DNA of 64,000 nt from Glossina fuscipes (Eukaryota > Arthropoda > Insecta > Diptera > Glossinidae), in contig NW_023998414.1 of the NCBI RefSeq assembly GCF_014805625.2, positions 38,492,402 to 38,556,401 of the forward strand, written 5' to 3'. The translations under genes were made by a program, and so were the position numbers. A model generated the notes under the pieces. That model was not told where the DNA came from. It saw only the letters and a program-made list of their open reading frames with translations, and made no database searches. This document shows positions 35,224 through 47,010 of the stretch, piece after piece. Every line of letters begins with the position of its first letter. The first letter of the stretch is position 1.

Positions 35224-36364
35224 TTCGGCTGTTAATGGAGCTATTAACAGGAAAAACAATATTCGTCGAAAAAAATGATATTTTCATAGTCCATAGTATT
35301 GGCTAGAGGGATTGTGTAGACCATTTCATTTTTGAATATGCATTGTAAGATCCTTCAGAGGATGTCCGAGCAAATTTTTATCGTAGCAATGTTTAAGTAA
35401 TAAGCAAAAACCATTATTTTTTTTTTTTTTTGTCTTAAAGAGAATTGTTCTTGATTCATGTTCCACTGCATTTCCCGTAACAAACTGCACTCGAGACCTT
35501 TGAACTTTGCTTTGACCTTTCTTAGACTAAGAGAGTAAGCCTGAATTTTTGTGACCAGGACTGTATCTATATAATATGCATTATAGGTATGGGCGGAAGG
35601 ACGTATGTACAGACAGATCGATGATTAGGTCGATTCAAAATTGAATACTTAACGAGAATATATATATATATATATAAGTTCTATACAATCTATCAAATTT
35701 CTTTCCGAACATTTCAAAAGTTCTAATAAGATGAATATACACTTAAAGCCTTCGTTGGTGGATAGAAAAGTAAAATTTACAAAAACCAAGAGTCAACTTA
35801 GACTCAACTTAGAGTCAACTTCAAATGACTTCAAATACATTACAATGATTATTTGTATGGATACTAAACATAATAACTAAATGAATATACTGCGTAGCTA
35901 AATAGTATATAAAAATGAGTTTAAATGAATAAACGAAAGAATAAGAAATGCAAAGTGAATTTATTTATTCGTTCATTTATTTTGTATCAGACTCTAGGTG
36001 ATACGTTTAAAATAAACAATTTTTCATGTCTACATATGTCGCTAACGTGTACAAAATAAATATAACAATATTTTAAAATGATGAAATCTAATGTTGACAT
36101 TTTTTGGCAAAAGATTATTTCAAAGAAAGCTATCTTGTTATCTAAAAAATTTTTTAAATATTTTCAAATTTTTTCTTCTCTCTTAAATCTTTAAATGAAT
36201 TTCCAGCGAAACCAAACAAAAATTAATACAATTTTTCGGCTATAAGCCGGTTTGCATTATTAATAATTTATCCAAATTTTTTTTGGTTTTTTTGTTTCCA
36301 AGTTTGCAAAGTTTTTATTCTTTTTTTTTTTTTTTTTTTGTACGCATCAGCGAAAATTGGAAGA

Positions 36365-36770
36365 TGTATACATTTTTGTCGAAATGTTCGCAAAACCCAG
36401 GAGTATGCATATACAGTACATCGAAACCTAAATTGTCCTAATTATGAGAGCACGTGTCCATCCATCGGTCCGTGTTCATCTCTATAATTTCCATGGTTAC
36501 ACGACATCCATTGTCACGAAAATTATGATAATCAGCATTAAATTTGACAAAAGCTATAAAAATGCTTGCAACCTGGAAAAATCCAATGCACATCTACAGC
36601 CCAAATTACAGCAAGAATAGTAACTTTATTATCAAAAACGCAATTTTGATCAATCTTTCTAAACTCCAGTAGACATTCACAATAAATACATTCCTATTAT
36701 CCTAGAGCATCTACAATATAAAAATGTGCAAAAATCGGCCACGTTCACTTACTATTATGTAATTTATTTA
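36365..36770 (+). mobile_element. Family B fragment, strongly diverged
   Basis: It has TTTTTGTCGAAATGTTCGCA, CCCAGGAGTATGCATATAC, a core worn to GTCCATCCATCGGTCCGTG (about 36456), and a right part reading GAGCATCTACAATATAAAAA and CGGCCACGTTCACTTACTAT. The order agrees with family B but many positions have changed. Confidence 0.45.
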
Positions 36771-37640
36771 TTTATTTTTTTTTTTTTTCGTATTCTTTAC
36801 GGCAAATGCAAAGTAGATACAAACACTTCGACCATAGTCGAATACAAATGTTTTTACTTAATATTCTCTTTTTGTTCTTCTGCTTCTTATAATGCATAAT
36901 AAGATAAAAGTTTCATTTTTAATGTTTGACTATTTTTAGAAACTATTAAGAAATTTTACTAATTCTGTCAGACCGTTTGAAATATTTCAAAAAAAAAAAA
37001 GAAAGAAAAAGAAAAATTTTTAAACCAATTTTTGTGTTCGCAAAATAACTTTTATAAAAAAAAAAAACACAATTATTTTAAATTCGCATATCCTTCATAA
37101 ATATCACTATCTTTCCATTATTATTAGTGCGGCCAAATATGCACAATCATCATATATATAATATATGTATTCTTATGAGTTGTCGCAACGTACGTCCGTT
37201 CGTCCCTCGCTTACTATTCGAAAACTCGTAAATATTAAAAACTGCAATGGAAAAAACTCTCAATTTTCATAGAAAGATTGATAAAAAGAAGAAAAATCAC
37301 AATAGACGACTTATAAGAGACAGTACAGAGTAAAACTAGTTATGCAAAAGTTGTACGATTTCATTCAAAAAGAAAAAAAAGAAAAACTAAACGTCCAAAT
37401 TTCTGTGTTAATCGCTTAGTTGTAGTTATTCATCGGAAAAATCTTTTTATGTTTTGGAGATAAAAAAAATTTCCATACTTTCCACGTTATATTAATAACA
37501 TTATGATTTCAATTTGTAACCGATTCTTTGAGATTGATTTATTATCTGTGATCTTTTTACCTATTACATCCATTTTCAAATTTGATTTATATTCAATTCA
37601 ATTTTTTTGCTTTCCTTTCCCGATCGATTTGGCTATTAAG
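36771..37640. other. AT-rich non-coding spacer
   Basis: No gene was recognised. An ACGTACGTCCGTTCGTCCCT tract near 37189 may be another worn GTCY core. Confidence 0.45.
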
Positions 37641-37646
37641 TAAAAG

Positions 37647-37830
37647 GTAGATAGATGGACGGACATTGACAATTAGATTATCATTGGATTATCAAATAAA
37701 TGATAGACAGATGGACGGACATAATTAGATTAGATTATCAATCAACAATAGATAGATGGACGGACATAATTAGATCAGCTTATTAATTGGATTCGATTAT
37801 CAATAAAAGATAGACATAATTAGATCGATT
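37647..37830. repeat. Imperfect minisatellite of about 45-60 bp units
   Basis: Three to four units each contain GATAGAYAGATGGACGGACA or a shortened form (at about 37649, 37702, 37751 and 37808), followed by an AATTAGATYAGATTATCAAT-type AT-rich half. The array ends in ATTAGATCGATTCAGAAGCG, the reversed family A hairpin arm. It looks like a second, independent expansion of the family A GTCY core. Confidence 0.75.
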
Positions 37831-38660
37831 CAGAAGCGAAGCTTAAGAGTTAATAACCGAATGCCAAGTATAATATAATATATAATATATCAGCTGTATT
37901 CGGTTGATGTATATGAAACTAGTCTGGTTTTTGCTGATAGCTGATGGCTTTTATATAAACCAGTACATATCAAATGTATGTATGTATGTACTCTAATCCT
38001 AAAATTTTTGCTAAAATTTCTATGCATATTACGATAGAATGTTATTCCTTTCTTCTCTCCCATTTTTTTGTTTTTGTTGTATTTATTGTTTATTTTCCTT
38101 TCTTTCCGTTTTCTTTTCTTTTTTTTTTTTTTTTTTTTTTTTTGTTTGGGTTTCTGTATTTTCAAATTTTAATCAAATAAGATTTTTTAAATGAATTCAT
38201 TTTTTTAAATATGTATGCAAATCATTAAACTGTAAAAATATGAACAAAACATGAAAAAAACAACAACAAAAACAAAAACAAGCAGAAAACTATTCCGAAT
38301 AGTTTGGTTATGCAAGTGACTTATGTATTGATTTTTGTTTGTATATATACATATATATATATAGGTACGTGTGGGTGTTTATGTATGTTTGCTTATAACA
38401 TTGTTCGTCTTATTAAAATATGTTTCCATTTCAATTCGCTTCAGAACAAATAACAATAAAATTACATGCATTTGTTCAAAATTCTTGGAAAGCTTAAATG
38501 CTTACACTTTAGGACGGTATTTACGGTAAATACATAAGAAAACAAATTGTGAAACATCTGCGAACTAACTTAAGTCGAATGATTTTGACGTTCGATATTT
38601 TCCCAATTCATTAACAAAGCAAAAATGTGCACTTTTCGAAGCATAATTTTTTTTTTTTTT
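37831..38660. other. AT-rich non-coding spacer with T run and TA tracts
   Basis: It contains T25 at 38119-38143 and short TA tracts near 37875 and 38345. The frames at 37890-38180 are Lys or Phe runs from the homopolymer and are not genes. Confidence 0.55.
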
Positions 38661-39485
38661 TCGATACCCACCACCAAACGACGAGGGATATATTCATTTT
38701 GTCAAAACGTTTACAATGCCCGGAAGCATCAGCATCAGAGACCCCACAAAGTATATGTATTTCTGATTAGCATCAAATTCTAAATCAATTTAAGCATGTC
38801 CGTCTGTCCGTCTATGTAATGTCGGTTGTAAACATCCTCCCGGCCGCAAAAATGCAGCTATCGTCTTGAAATTTGGCGAAAATAGTGGAAGTTCTTGCAC
38901 TCGGATTGCTGTTGAAAATGGGCCAAATTAGTTAAAGGACACATAGGTCATAGTACCACGTAAACTGATTATATCTTTGTTTTTCAAAAGGAATAAAAAA
39001 TTGCTTTTCTGTTCGGTACTCATAAACTGTAGTATGTAAATGTACAAAAATTTGAATGCGTATTCTACGGACGATGCCGTAGCATTTGTGGACAAAAATG
39101 GAAAATATTAACCACACCTACCCAACATTATAATGTACCAACAATTTTTAATGATTTTTTCAATACCTTTAGAACATGCAGAAACAAGCTTCGAAAACTC
39201 CATAAAGTATACAGATTCTTGACCAGTTTCAGCTTCAACTCTTCAATTAAATTGAACATGTCCGCCTGCTCGTCTGTCCATCTGCTTGTTTGCGCAACTT
39301 TAGACACGCCTACAACGTTCCCAGGCTTCTACGACAGAAACTTTTCTTTTGAAAATAAAAGAATTCGACGGCATCCACTCCATAGTATAGAGCATGAGAG
39401 TTTTATTTTTTTGTTTTTCTTACTTCCTTCGTCTTCTTTTGGGGTAAACGCAATGGGTATAAAGGATTCGGTTCCGAGTTTAGTT
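38661..39485 (+). mobile_element. Family B element, near-complete
   Basis: The left end is TCGATACCCACCACC (38661 on). The right end is CAATGGGTATAAA (39451-39463), with a short stem-loop (ATTCGG, TT, CCGAGT) just beyond. Cores are GTCCGTCTGTCCGTCTATG (about 38799) and GTCCGCCTGCTCGTCTGTCC (about 39259). The (TA)n site is only AAGTATATGTATTTC here, against (AT)11 in the copy at 6391. It is collinear with 6391-7240 throughout. The overlapping frames at 38932-39117, 39219-39509 and 39329-39664 are incidental. Confidence 0.75.
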
Positions 39486-40029
39486 TTCTTACTTGTTTTT
39501 TGTTTGTAGATTCTTTCAGCCCTTACCGATTTTGTCTTATTCTCTTGAAGAAGATATTCGAAATTGAAATCATATTTCGAATAAAATATAAATCGGATTC
39601 CATACTGGCGAACGGCAGCAGGGAGCCGAGGAGTTATTGACGGTTTGAGATTAAGCAAAGTCAAGTTGATTTAAATCCTCAGCATATTACAAAAATTTGG
39701 AGTTCAAATAAGCGAGAATTACTTCCTACATATTCTATTTTCTGCGTCCGTAAATATAGTATACATTTCATGATTCGAAAAAAAAAATCGTATTTGACAA
39801 GAACGCGGTTGTGGCAGAAAAAGAGAGAGCCAATAGCAGTACAATAATTTTTGGGATTAGACCAATGATATCAAGTTGCTTGCTCTCTATGGAAACTACT
39901 TTAATGCAATTCAGTTCCATTTGAGAGAACTACGAATGTTAAAAACCAATACTTTTCCCGTCCAGATAATTTTTCGTAGGTGGGATGTTCTTAGTCTTTA
40001 GAAATCATTTAATTAAAGTAAAAATAAGT
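39486..40029. other. AT-rich spacer, possible family B extension
   Basis: A TTACAAAAATTTGGAGTTCA stretch near 39689 resembles one near 9310 beyond the family B core (TTTCAAAATTTTGGGTTCAA), so related sequence may extend past the hairpin. Otherwise nothing was recognised. Confidence 0.4.
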
Positions 40030-40420
40030 AAAGACATTATAGTGGGACGCGGGGCACCGTTAAATACTGCACACCACATCGCTTAAGATGGTTGATTGTT
40101 CATAGAACGAGTTTTCATAATAAGGGCTTATGTCGGAAGCATAATTGCGTCAATATCATTCATACTTGGGGCAAAAGGTGTCGGTTTCTTAAACCTCATC
40201 AGAATATCTCGAATAATGCGATCTGTAGGTTGAACAAATGAAATCAAGACAGAAAGACAGACAGACAGACAGATAGACTGGCGGGGAGGTAGACAGAAAT
40301 CCTTAGATCGATTCAGAAAGTGAGTCGGAGTCAGTCGATATAATAAAAGACGGGTCTACCCCAAGTTCTTCTGGATAAGGCAAAGATTCGCAGCACTTGT
40401 ACCACAAGTAGATAAAATAG
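40030..40420 (-). mobile_element. Family A copy, short form, near-complete
   Basis: Read on the plus strand: AAGACATTATAGTGGGACGC, GGGGCACCGTTAAATACTGC, CACCACATCGCTTAAGATGG (3' end), GCGATCTGTAGGTTGAACAA, a well-kept AGACAGACAGACAGACAG core (about 40256), TTAGATCGATTCAGAAAGTG, AAGACGGGTCTACCCCAAGT and GCACTTGTACCACAAGTAG (reversed 5' end, 40392-40410). It is one of the best short copies. Confidence 0.8.
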
Positions 40421-41961
40421 TTTCAAATATGAGCCGATAGCCTTAGTGGCTAGTGCTCACCACTACTTTTCTCTTGTAATATTTCTTTCTTTCGTCTACT
40501 TCAAGACTGTATTCCTTCGATCTAAATATAAAAATTTTAAATATGTTTGTTAATCTCTGATTTCCTTTTTCTCTATCAGTTGAGTAACTATGTTCTCGAG
40601 CTAAGGTTAAGTAAATTATAAAATATTCATTGAAATCTATCCATGTGATGTTCATCGATAATGAAATCACAAAAAAGGCAAATTGAAAGGTTTTTATTAG
40701 TTTCATAGTTAAAATTTTGCAACTGTGGCCGATTCGTTCATAAGCGGTATCAATCAAGACTTTGCCGAAAACTTAAAATTTAATATTAGACTAGCAATCG
40801 ATCGGTTTACATATTACACATTAGATATATACTCATGAGCGTCAAGAGTCTGCCATGAACGTCTAAGCGATCCATATGTGCGATTTATATTTTATTTATG
40901 TTTATCCCTTGTCTCTTTTGTATGCAACGTGCCCGCTATTAACAAACAACTAAGCATTTTTGGTTTGATATCTTACCTTAAGATGAATAAATGGTACTTT
41001 TTTTTTACTTTCTTACCCTTCATAGCTGAAAATGATGTAAGAAGAAATTTGTGCATTTTTTTATTTTTTTTTATTTTATTTTATTTTTTATTATTATTAC
41101 TTTTTTGAGAGCACAAATATGTTTGTTCTCGCTGCTATAAAATGTTAAAAAACATAACGCAAAAAGAAAGGAATGTAACGTAAACCACTTTTCAATCCAA
41201 CACGAAGCTTATGCACAATATAATTTACAATAAAAGTTTTTCACAGCACGAGAATAGCTGCTTATAAGATTTGTCTACTGTTACGGCATTATAACGGGGA
41301 AAATAAATCGAATCTTGAGCACCGTGTACATGCATATAGAGAAAATGTACAAGTTTTGTGCAATTGTTATCATTTCAGCAAAACTATCAAATACTTTTAG
41401 TTAAGCTTTACAAATATCTCTCAACTTGATTCAGCTTTTGTTTGTAAAAATATTTCGCAAATTTTTTTTTTTTTTTTTTTTTAAAGCAGAATTCTTTTTT
41501 GTTATCGGCAAATTCGAGGCATGTCGAAATGATTTAAGACAATACAAAAGTCGGTAAGGACAACAAACGCTATCTTCGAAAGATAATTCATCTTTGAGTC
41601 CGGATCTAATCTTTCCTAATTTAAATCATATAAAAAGATTTTGGATCATCTTGAGATAAGATAATATGGACGATTTAACCCAACGCCCAAAAATTATGGG
41701 CAGATATTTCTATCTTTTTTCTTTCATCATTACATTAATTCGTACTCATTATTACATAATTCATAGGAGTAATTTGCACATGCAACTCTATTCGGTAATT
41801 CTTCCATGTAACATAGGGACTTTGTAGAGTGATGTTAAATAAGGGCCGGATAATTTTATCCGATACGAAGAAGAGTTGTTTGTGTGACTCGTTCCTCGGT
41901 AGCAAGTGCAATCGCAACAACGAAGGACGTATAACGTGATATGTTAAAAAGTTTATGTGCC

Positions 41962-41975
41962 GGGGGGGGGGGGGG
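41962..41975. repeat. Poly(G) tract, 14 bp
   Basis: An uninterrupted G run in AT-rich DNA, unusual for this window. Confidence 0.9.
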
Positions 41976-42649
41976 ATATAGCTCATAAGCTTTTAACGAA
42001 GAGAAGAGACGATATCGTTTTTCAAATATCACAGTTAACTCTTCACAGATATAATGAAAACAATTTGTATTATATGCACGATTATGAGGCATTTCTTCGT
42101 CTTTTTAATCAACATAAACGAGAAGCGCAGAGAGGCGAGATGTAAAACCACAACCTGTGCAATACAAGTTACTTTCCATGCTCAGAGAACCCGCAATGCT
42201 GGGACGCGTTCATCTAATCGAGCATGACGCCTTAACTTTTGCTATCAAACCATTATTTGTTGAAAGTGAATTTCTGAATTGACATGGGCGGGGTATTTAA
42301 ATGAAACCAATAGGGGAAAATTGCTACCATTTCTCATTCAGTTAAGTGAAATATTCGCATTCACAATTGAGTCCTGATCTATAAAAACTGCTATTACGAT
42401 TTGTGCTATTAAAGTGGCGTTCAGAGGCGTTCAGTTTACTGTTTTCGGACCATTAAGCGTTGCAAACGCGATAATGAAATTCTCGAATTTTCCTAACGAA
42501 GAGGCATAAACCACGAGAGATGGAAGATAGTTAAAATAAGAAAATATTTTCTCGGCATTTATTATATTTGCGTAGTGTTCTTTCTTTCCTTATTCTTCCT
42601 TCTTTAAAGCGTTTTATTTGTTTTGTCGAATACAAAGAGAAAAAAGAAA

Positions 42650-42652
<3 letters not shown>

Positions 42653-42680
<28 letters not shown>
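42653..42680. repeat. (AT)n microsatellite
   Basis: Fourteen AT units. Confidence 0.9.
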
Positions 42681-43084
42681 TGCAAAGTAAAGAATTGTGC
42701 TCAACAACTTTGTTTCGAATGTTGATTTTGTGAAGTGAATATCCCGCAACATCACGAAGAACCTTTAAGCAAAGAGTTATGCTATTTTTTAACAAAATAA
42801 TTTTGTTTTTTTTTTTCGTTGCTTCTCAAACTTTAAAAGCAAGACTATGCCGAAAGTATTTTAAAGAGATTTTCGCGTATTAGATCGCATATTCAAAAGT
42901 TATTTTCATTTTAGAGAATGAATTTTAACTTTATATGCTTTGATGAACATTTATATCTATATTAATTTTATCTCTTTGTTAGAACAAATAAAGTATCTTC
43001 TATCTATCTAACAGGCTTAACGGCTCAAATTTTAGATATTAATTGCTCTCGGTGTATTTATCATAAATGATATATGACGAGTTC

Positions 43085-43895
43085 TTAGTTTTTATTTTAT
43101 TTTTTGTTTATTTATTTACTTACACATGAAATTCAGCTAAAATGAATTGACCGACGAATTCATTTAATTCTTGGAAGCAAGTCTTATACTAATTAGTATT
43201 AAAAACTAATATAAAGTAAAATAGAGAGATAAAGTGGCGTAAAGAGGAAGAAAAAAAAAGGAAGAATAAAATTCATGCATAAATTATTAAAAGCGAGAAA
43301 AAAAAAGAAAGATTCATGTACACATCTAGCATAGAGGCACATCCACAGCCGGTACAGTTCCGAGTTGCGAATGGACCCCTAAGCCAATTGAAACATGCAA
43401 ACGCTTGGCAACCGATAACGGCAGAACAACACCAGTTCGTTTTCGAATCATAGTAAGATGTTAAGATTGCGAGTTAGTTGAAATGCGACATGGGCAAATC
43501 GCCCGTGCTAAACATAGTTGGTTTGATAGACCTTAAAGAGTCCGATATTCCGATTAAGCGACAGACATCATTTCGATTTTCGCAAATGATTCTGAACAGA
43601 TTAAAAACCTCCTTAATATATTTTGTATTGACTAAGCTTTCTGAAGGTAAAATTCCAAGAGAAGCGATCTGTGCGTGAAGCTTAATTAAGAAGTAAACAC
43701 CACAGACAAATTTACGTTTCGCAAGTGATGGTAAGGCTAACAGAGGCGGGTCATAATCCAAATTCCTGAAGCCAAGCAGCAAGTATTGCTTTTGAGCGAA
43801 CTCTATTGAAACTACATAACAGCTATAGGAAGGAGACCATACAAAAGAGCCATACCCAATTATTGGTCTGGCTAAGTCTATATATAGCTCTTTTT
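43085..43895 (-). pseudogene. Jockey-like non-LTR retrotransposon 3' end, degraded
   Basis: On the minus strand, just below a plus-strand A19 run at 43901-43919, translation gives LARPIIGYGSFVWSPSYSCY, VVSIEFAQKQYLLLGFRN and GVYFLIKL. This matches the pattern at the C-terminal part of jockey-type reverse transcriptases (RPILEYGSVVWSP, IESVQKQFLL). The open stretch 43474-43782 is part of it; similarity fades after about 43650. Non-coding sequence follows to a 3' tail at 43085-43140 whose minus strand reads AGCTGAATTTCATGTGTAAG and then an (AAAT)-rich run, also seen at 44290 and 48640. The 5' part of the element is missing. It cannot encode an active enzyme. Confidence 0.75.
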
Positions 43896-43932
43896 AATGC
43901 AAAAAAAAAAAAAAAAAAATTAAAATGAAAGC

Positions 43933-44280
43933 ATTTAAAGACAGCATAGTGGGTCAGAGCCCACTATTAAATAAACCTAAACCATCTCACAGCTATTCGT
44001 ATAGGACATTCTATGAGAAGCGGCCGGACAGCTATTTCGATCCGAACCATTTTCCATAGCGTTCGTGTTTAGGCCAACACATGTAATAATATCGCAAAAA
44101 TTTTCGGTCTATATATATATATTGAATACAAAATAATAAGACGGACGTATGGATAGAAAAGCGTAAATTGATATAACAGAAGGTGCATCTAGGTGCGCAA
44201 GCCCTTATGTATATTGCATACATCCATCCACATTTAATATACTCTTATAGCGCAAGTCGGGTGTATAAAGTACAATCTCT
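43933..44280 (-). mobile_element. Family A copy, short form, with subterminal hairpin
   Basis: Read on the plus strand: TAAAGACAGCATAGTGGGTC, AGAGCCCACTATTAAATAA, CTAAACCATCTCACAGC, TTCCATAGCGTTCGTGTT and an eroded ACGGACGTATGGATAG core, closing with CATACATCCATCCACA and TATACTCTTATAGCGCAAG. TAGTGGG (43947-43953) pairs perfectly with CCCACTA (43960-43966). A (TA)n tract near 44111 lies inside. Confidence 0.7.
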
Positions 44281-44289
44281 AAGCGAAGT

Positions 44290-44460
44290 ATTTTTATTTT
44301 ATTTTTTATTTCATTTTATTTTACCGACTTATACATGAAATTCAACTAACAGTCGAATTCAAGTACATTCTTAGAGTAAATCTTATACTAATTGTTTTCA
44401 AAACTAGTACACAATATAAAGAAAGATATAAAAAAAGAAGAATAATAAAAATAATTTTAT
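44290..44460 (-). mobile_element. Jockey-like 3' end only
   Basis: The minus strand reads GTTAGTTGAATTTCATGTAT, AAGTCGG and then a TAAAATAAAATGAAATA-type tail, matching the 3' ends at 43085 and 48640. Upstream, ACAATTAGTATAAGATTTAC also matches the sequence next to the 43085 tail. No coding part is left. Confidence 0.65.
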
Positions 44461-44893
44461 TTATATCTTAAGTTAATAAATAATTAAATTGACTAAATCT
44501 TGAAATCTTGAAGAAATTTAAATATAAATCATAGTTATCTTCGACGGCTGATATGTTTGACATTTAATATAGTAAAACCGACTTTCATCAAAAACATTTT
44601 AAAACCTAATATTTTATATTGCTCTATAGCTATATACATGTACAAGTTTATCGTTAAAAGTATTTTCCCCACATGAAATACGCAAAGCATATATATATAT
44701 AGGAGACTACCCGCAGAGCACAAGTAGAAAGTTAATATGAAAATATGATAATTATAGAAACAACCTTTTCAAACTCCCGGCAAATTTAATCGAATTCATA
44801 AACTTTGTTATGTAATTTTTTTTTTTTTTTTTTTTCTTTTCCGATATACATTGCCATGAGTACAGACGTGTTGACATCGAGAAAGGGCTACGA

Positions 44894-44926
<33 letters not shown>

Positions 44927-45059
44927 GGTTATAATCACGAATTGTAACCAGCAGTTAGCAAAGCAAAGGCACGCAATGGTAAAATGCAGTTAACGAAAGC
45001 ATTTCAAATAATATTAAAAAAAAAATAAAAAATTTGTTTATCAAAAGCGAAATATTAGA
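44461..45059. other. AT-rich non-coding spacer with two long T runs
   Basis: T20 lies at 44816-44835 and T27 at 44898-44924. No gene was seen. Confidence 0.55.
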
Positions 45060-45365
45060 AAAATCCCCGGACAGACAGTTGTAGAAAATCATTTCCAATT
45101 GATTGATAATAACTAAAGAAAGAGTCTATGTAAAGTTGCCTTGGGTTGCCGAAGGTTATATAAAGGCATTGTGCAAATGACTGAAGACGAATATAAAAAA
45201 AGTAAAATATAACCGCTAGCTAGACAGACATGTCTAAATAGTTTTATAAAAGAATTCGTAATCGCCTGACATAATATAGGAAACAATGGGTCTCGGAAGT
45301 TTGCGATGTAACAAAAACTTGCACAAGCTTAATATGCCATATAATGCAATTGGTGTAGAACATAA
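45060..45365 (-). mobile_element. Two family A 5' fragments in tandem
   Basis: First piece (45060-45175): GGACAGACAGTTGTAGAAAA, AATCATTTCCAATTGATTG, AGAAAGAGTCTATGTAAAG and GCATTGTGCAAATGA. Second piece (45215-45365): TAGACAGACATGTCTAAATA, AATTCGTAATCGCCTGACAT, ATGGGTCTCGGAAGTTTGCG, AACTTGCACAAGCTTAATAT and GCAATTGGTGTAGAACATAA (reversed 5' end). Both follow reverse family A order and are heavily worn. Confidence 0.5.
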
Positions 45366-45872
45366 GCATAATGTAAGCAATAAAGAGAAAGGAAATAAAC
45401 AGACAGAATAGTAAGAGTGGAAAGATCCTGTCCGTGTAAATTACTGTTTGTGGTCTCTCCCTCTCTCACTTTGAGTGTTAATAATGGCCCAGTGTTGTCA
45501 TTCCTGTCATTGTTATCGCTTTCAGAGCCTGCCAGCCTAACGCCGACTTGCCACTCGTGCAAACAAATAACAATTTTAAATAATATTTTGTCTCATATTG
45601 AAAATGGCTTACGATCGACTTTGTCGCAACCAATTTGTTAACATTTTTGTGCGCATCATAATAAGCAGTAAGTACAAAAAAAATTATCAAAGAAAGGCTA
45701 TGAAAAAAATAAGAAGAAGAAGAAAAGAGAAAATACATTACTTTTTTAATACAAAAACATCCAATTAGTAGCATGAAAAAGTTTTATCTAAACATGTTTA
45801 AATGATAAAGGACAGTAACAACAAAAAAGTGTATATTTTTGAAAGAGCAAATATTATAGAAATATCATAGAA

Positions 45873-45919
<47 letters not shown>

Positions 45920-46365
45920 TTATATCAAATCTCTTCCACTATTACGGATGAAAACTAAATGCATATAATTATCTCGATTTTAAATCTATGGCAACAGTGG
46001 CAAAAGTTCAGACGTAAACAATTTTAGCTTTATTTTTCATTTGAAAATCAAATCCGCCCCCCCCCCCTCCCCCTCTCCGCCATCATCACCGTTCCAACTC
46101 TGTTATATCGTAAAAAAGTTTGCATAAAATATTTTCATTATTTAAAGGCCCAATAATAATAATATTTCTAATCCTGATCTGTTTGTTGATGTTTCGGATT
46201 TTATGTCTATTGCAATGGAAAAGTAAATTTCATGTATAGATTTTTTTGTTAAAATGATTTCACTTTCACTTTCATGTGAGAAGAGGAAAAAGAATATCAA
46301 AACTGTATATTTATTTATTAAATAAAATTAAATTAATTAATAACGCTTTTGATATGTCTTTAAAA

Positions 46366-46367
<2 letters not shown>
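45366..46367. other. Non-coding spacer with TA and C tracts
   Basis: It contains (TA)n at 45874-45915 and a C11 run at 46057-46067 followed by TCCCCCTCTCC. A slightly GC-richer piece at 45420-45560 carries short frames on both strands without domain signals. Confidence 0.5.
45874..45915. repeat. (TA)n microsatellite
   Basis: Twenty-one TA units, one of the longest pure dinucleotide arrays here. Confidence 0.9.
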
Positions 46368-46434
<67 letters not shown>

Positions 46435-46464
46435 CATATTCTTTCTGCGATTGTATATAATCTA

Positions 46465-46503
<39 letters not shown>

Positions 46504-46528
46504 TGTGGGTATGTAGGTGGGTGGGTGT
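46368..46528. repeat. Compound (TC)n and (GT)n microsatellite region
   Basis: (TC)n spans 46368-46428 with one TTTC interruption. After a 39-bp spacer, (GT)n spans 46468-46501 and grades into GGTATGTAGGTGGGTGGGTG. The 111- and 113-codon plus frames through it encode Leu-Ser and Cys-Val repeats and are not genes. Confidence 0.9.
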
Positions 46529-47010
46529 GTATGTATGCTTTTTGTGTTTCGCTTTGCGAGCTGGAGTTACAAATCTTCAAAAGATATTTATGGCCCGCGG
46601 CATGGCCGTAAATATGGTTTGCCATCCACACACAGACAGTTCTTTTCGATCACTCTTTTCCGCGAGACCACCACCGTTGGGTATTATTACGCGGTTGCAG
46701 TGGGATGCTCTTCGTTTGTGGGGCCTTAGCGGTGCATCCTATTCGCTTCCATTTCAGATTTCAGCGCCCATCCCTCTCTGCCATGCCTCCCCATTTCGAG
46801 CTTGCTGATGATTTATCGTGATCGAATCGATAAGTATAGGTAGCCTTGTAAGTAGCCATGACCGGTTAACAGCTGCGTGAGATAGTAATTTACCGCTCCC
46901 TGGCATCTTTTCATCCACACCGATACATATGAGTTGAGCGAAAATGTCCATCTACATCGCGGCACTGCCTCCCATCACGCTTGCCATCTACATGCGCGTG
47001 GGCTTACGAT
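46529..47010. other. GC-richer block without recognised gene
   Basis: This stretch is visibly richer in G+C and has several overlapping frames (46434-46631 and 46754-46951 minus; 46467-46808 and 46517-46729 plus). None has a domain I recognise, and no clear splice-bounded frame emerges. It could be a conserved non-coding piece, an unrecognised exon or a decayed mobile element. Confidence 0.35.

Larger units (their letters stand above)
33251..36364. other. AT-rich non-coding spacer with microsatellites and worn repeat pieces
   Basis: It contains (TA)n at 34510-34542, (CT)n at 35190-35223, (TA)n at 35658-35676 and a T19 run at 36321-36339. A GTACAGACAGATCGATGATT remnant of family A may lie near 35606. 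No gene was recognised; the frame at 35078-35278 ends in a Leu/Ser run from the (CT)n tract. Confidence 0.55.
40421..43084. other. AT-rich non-coding spacer with G run and TA tract
   Basis: It contains T21 at 41462-41482, G14 at 41962-41975 and (AT)n at 42653-42680. The frames at 40443-40757, 41735-42145 and 42604-42795 show no domain. No gene was recognised. Confidence 0.55.

Noticed and set aside
40432..40475. A-box-like TAGCCTTAGTGGCTAGTGC
   Set aside because: No B box or tRNA fold was found downstream; too weak for a SINE call.
46276..46808. Two 111-113-codon frames
   Set aside because: They read through (TC)n and (GT)n and encode Leu-Ser and Cys-Val repeats.
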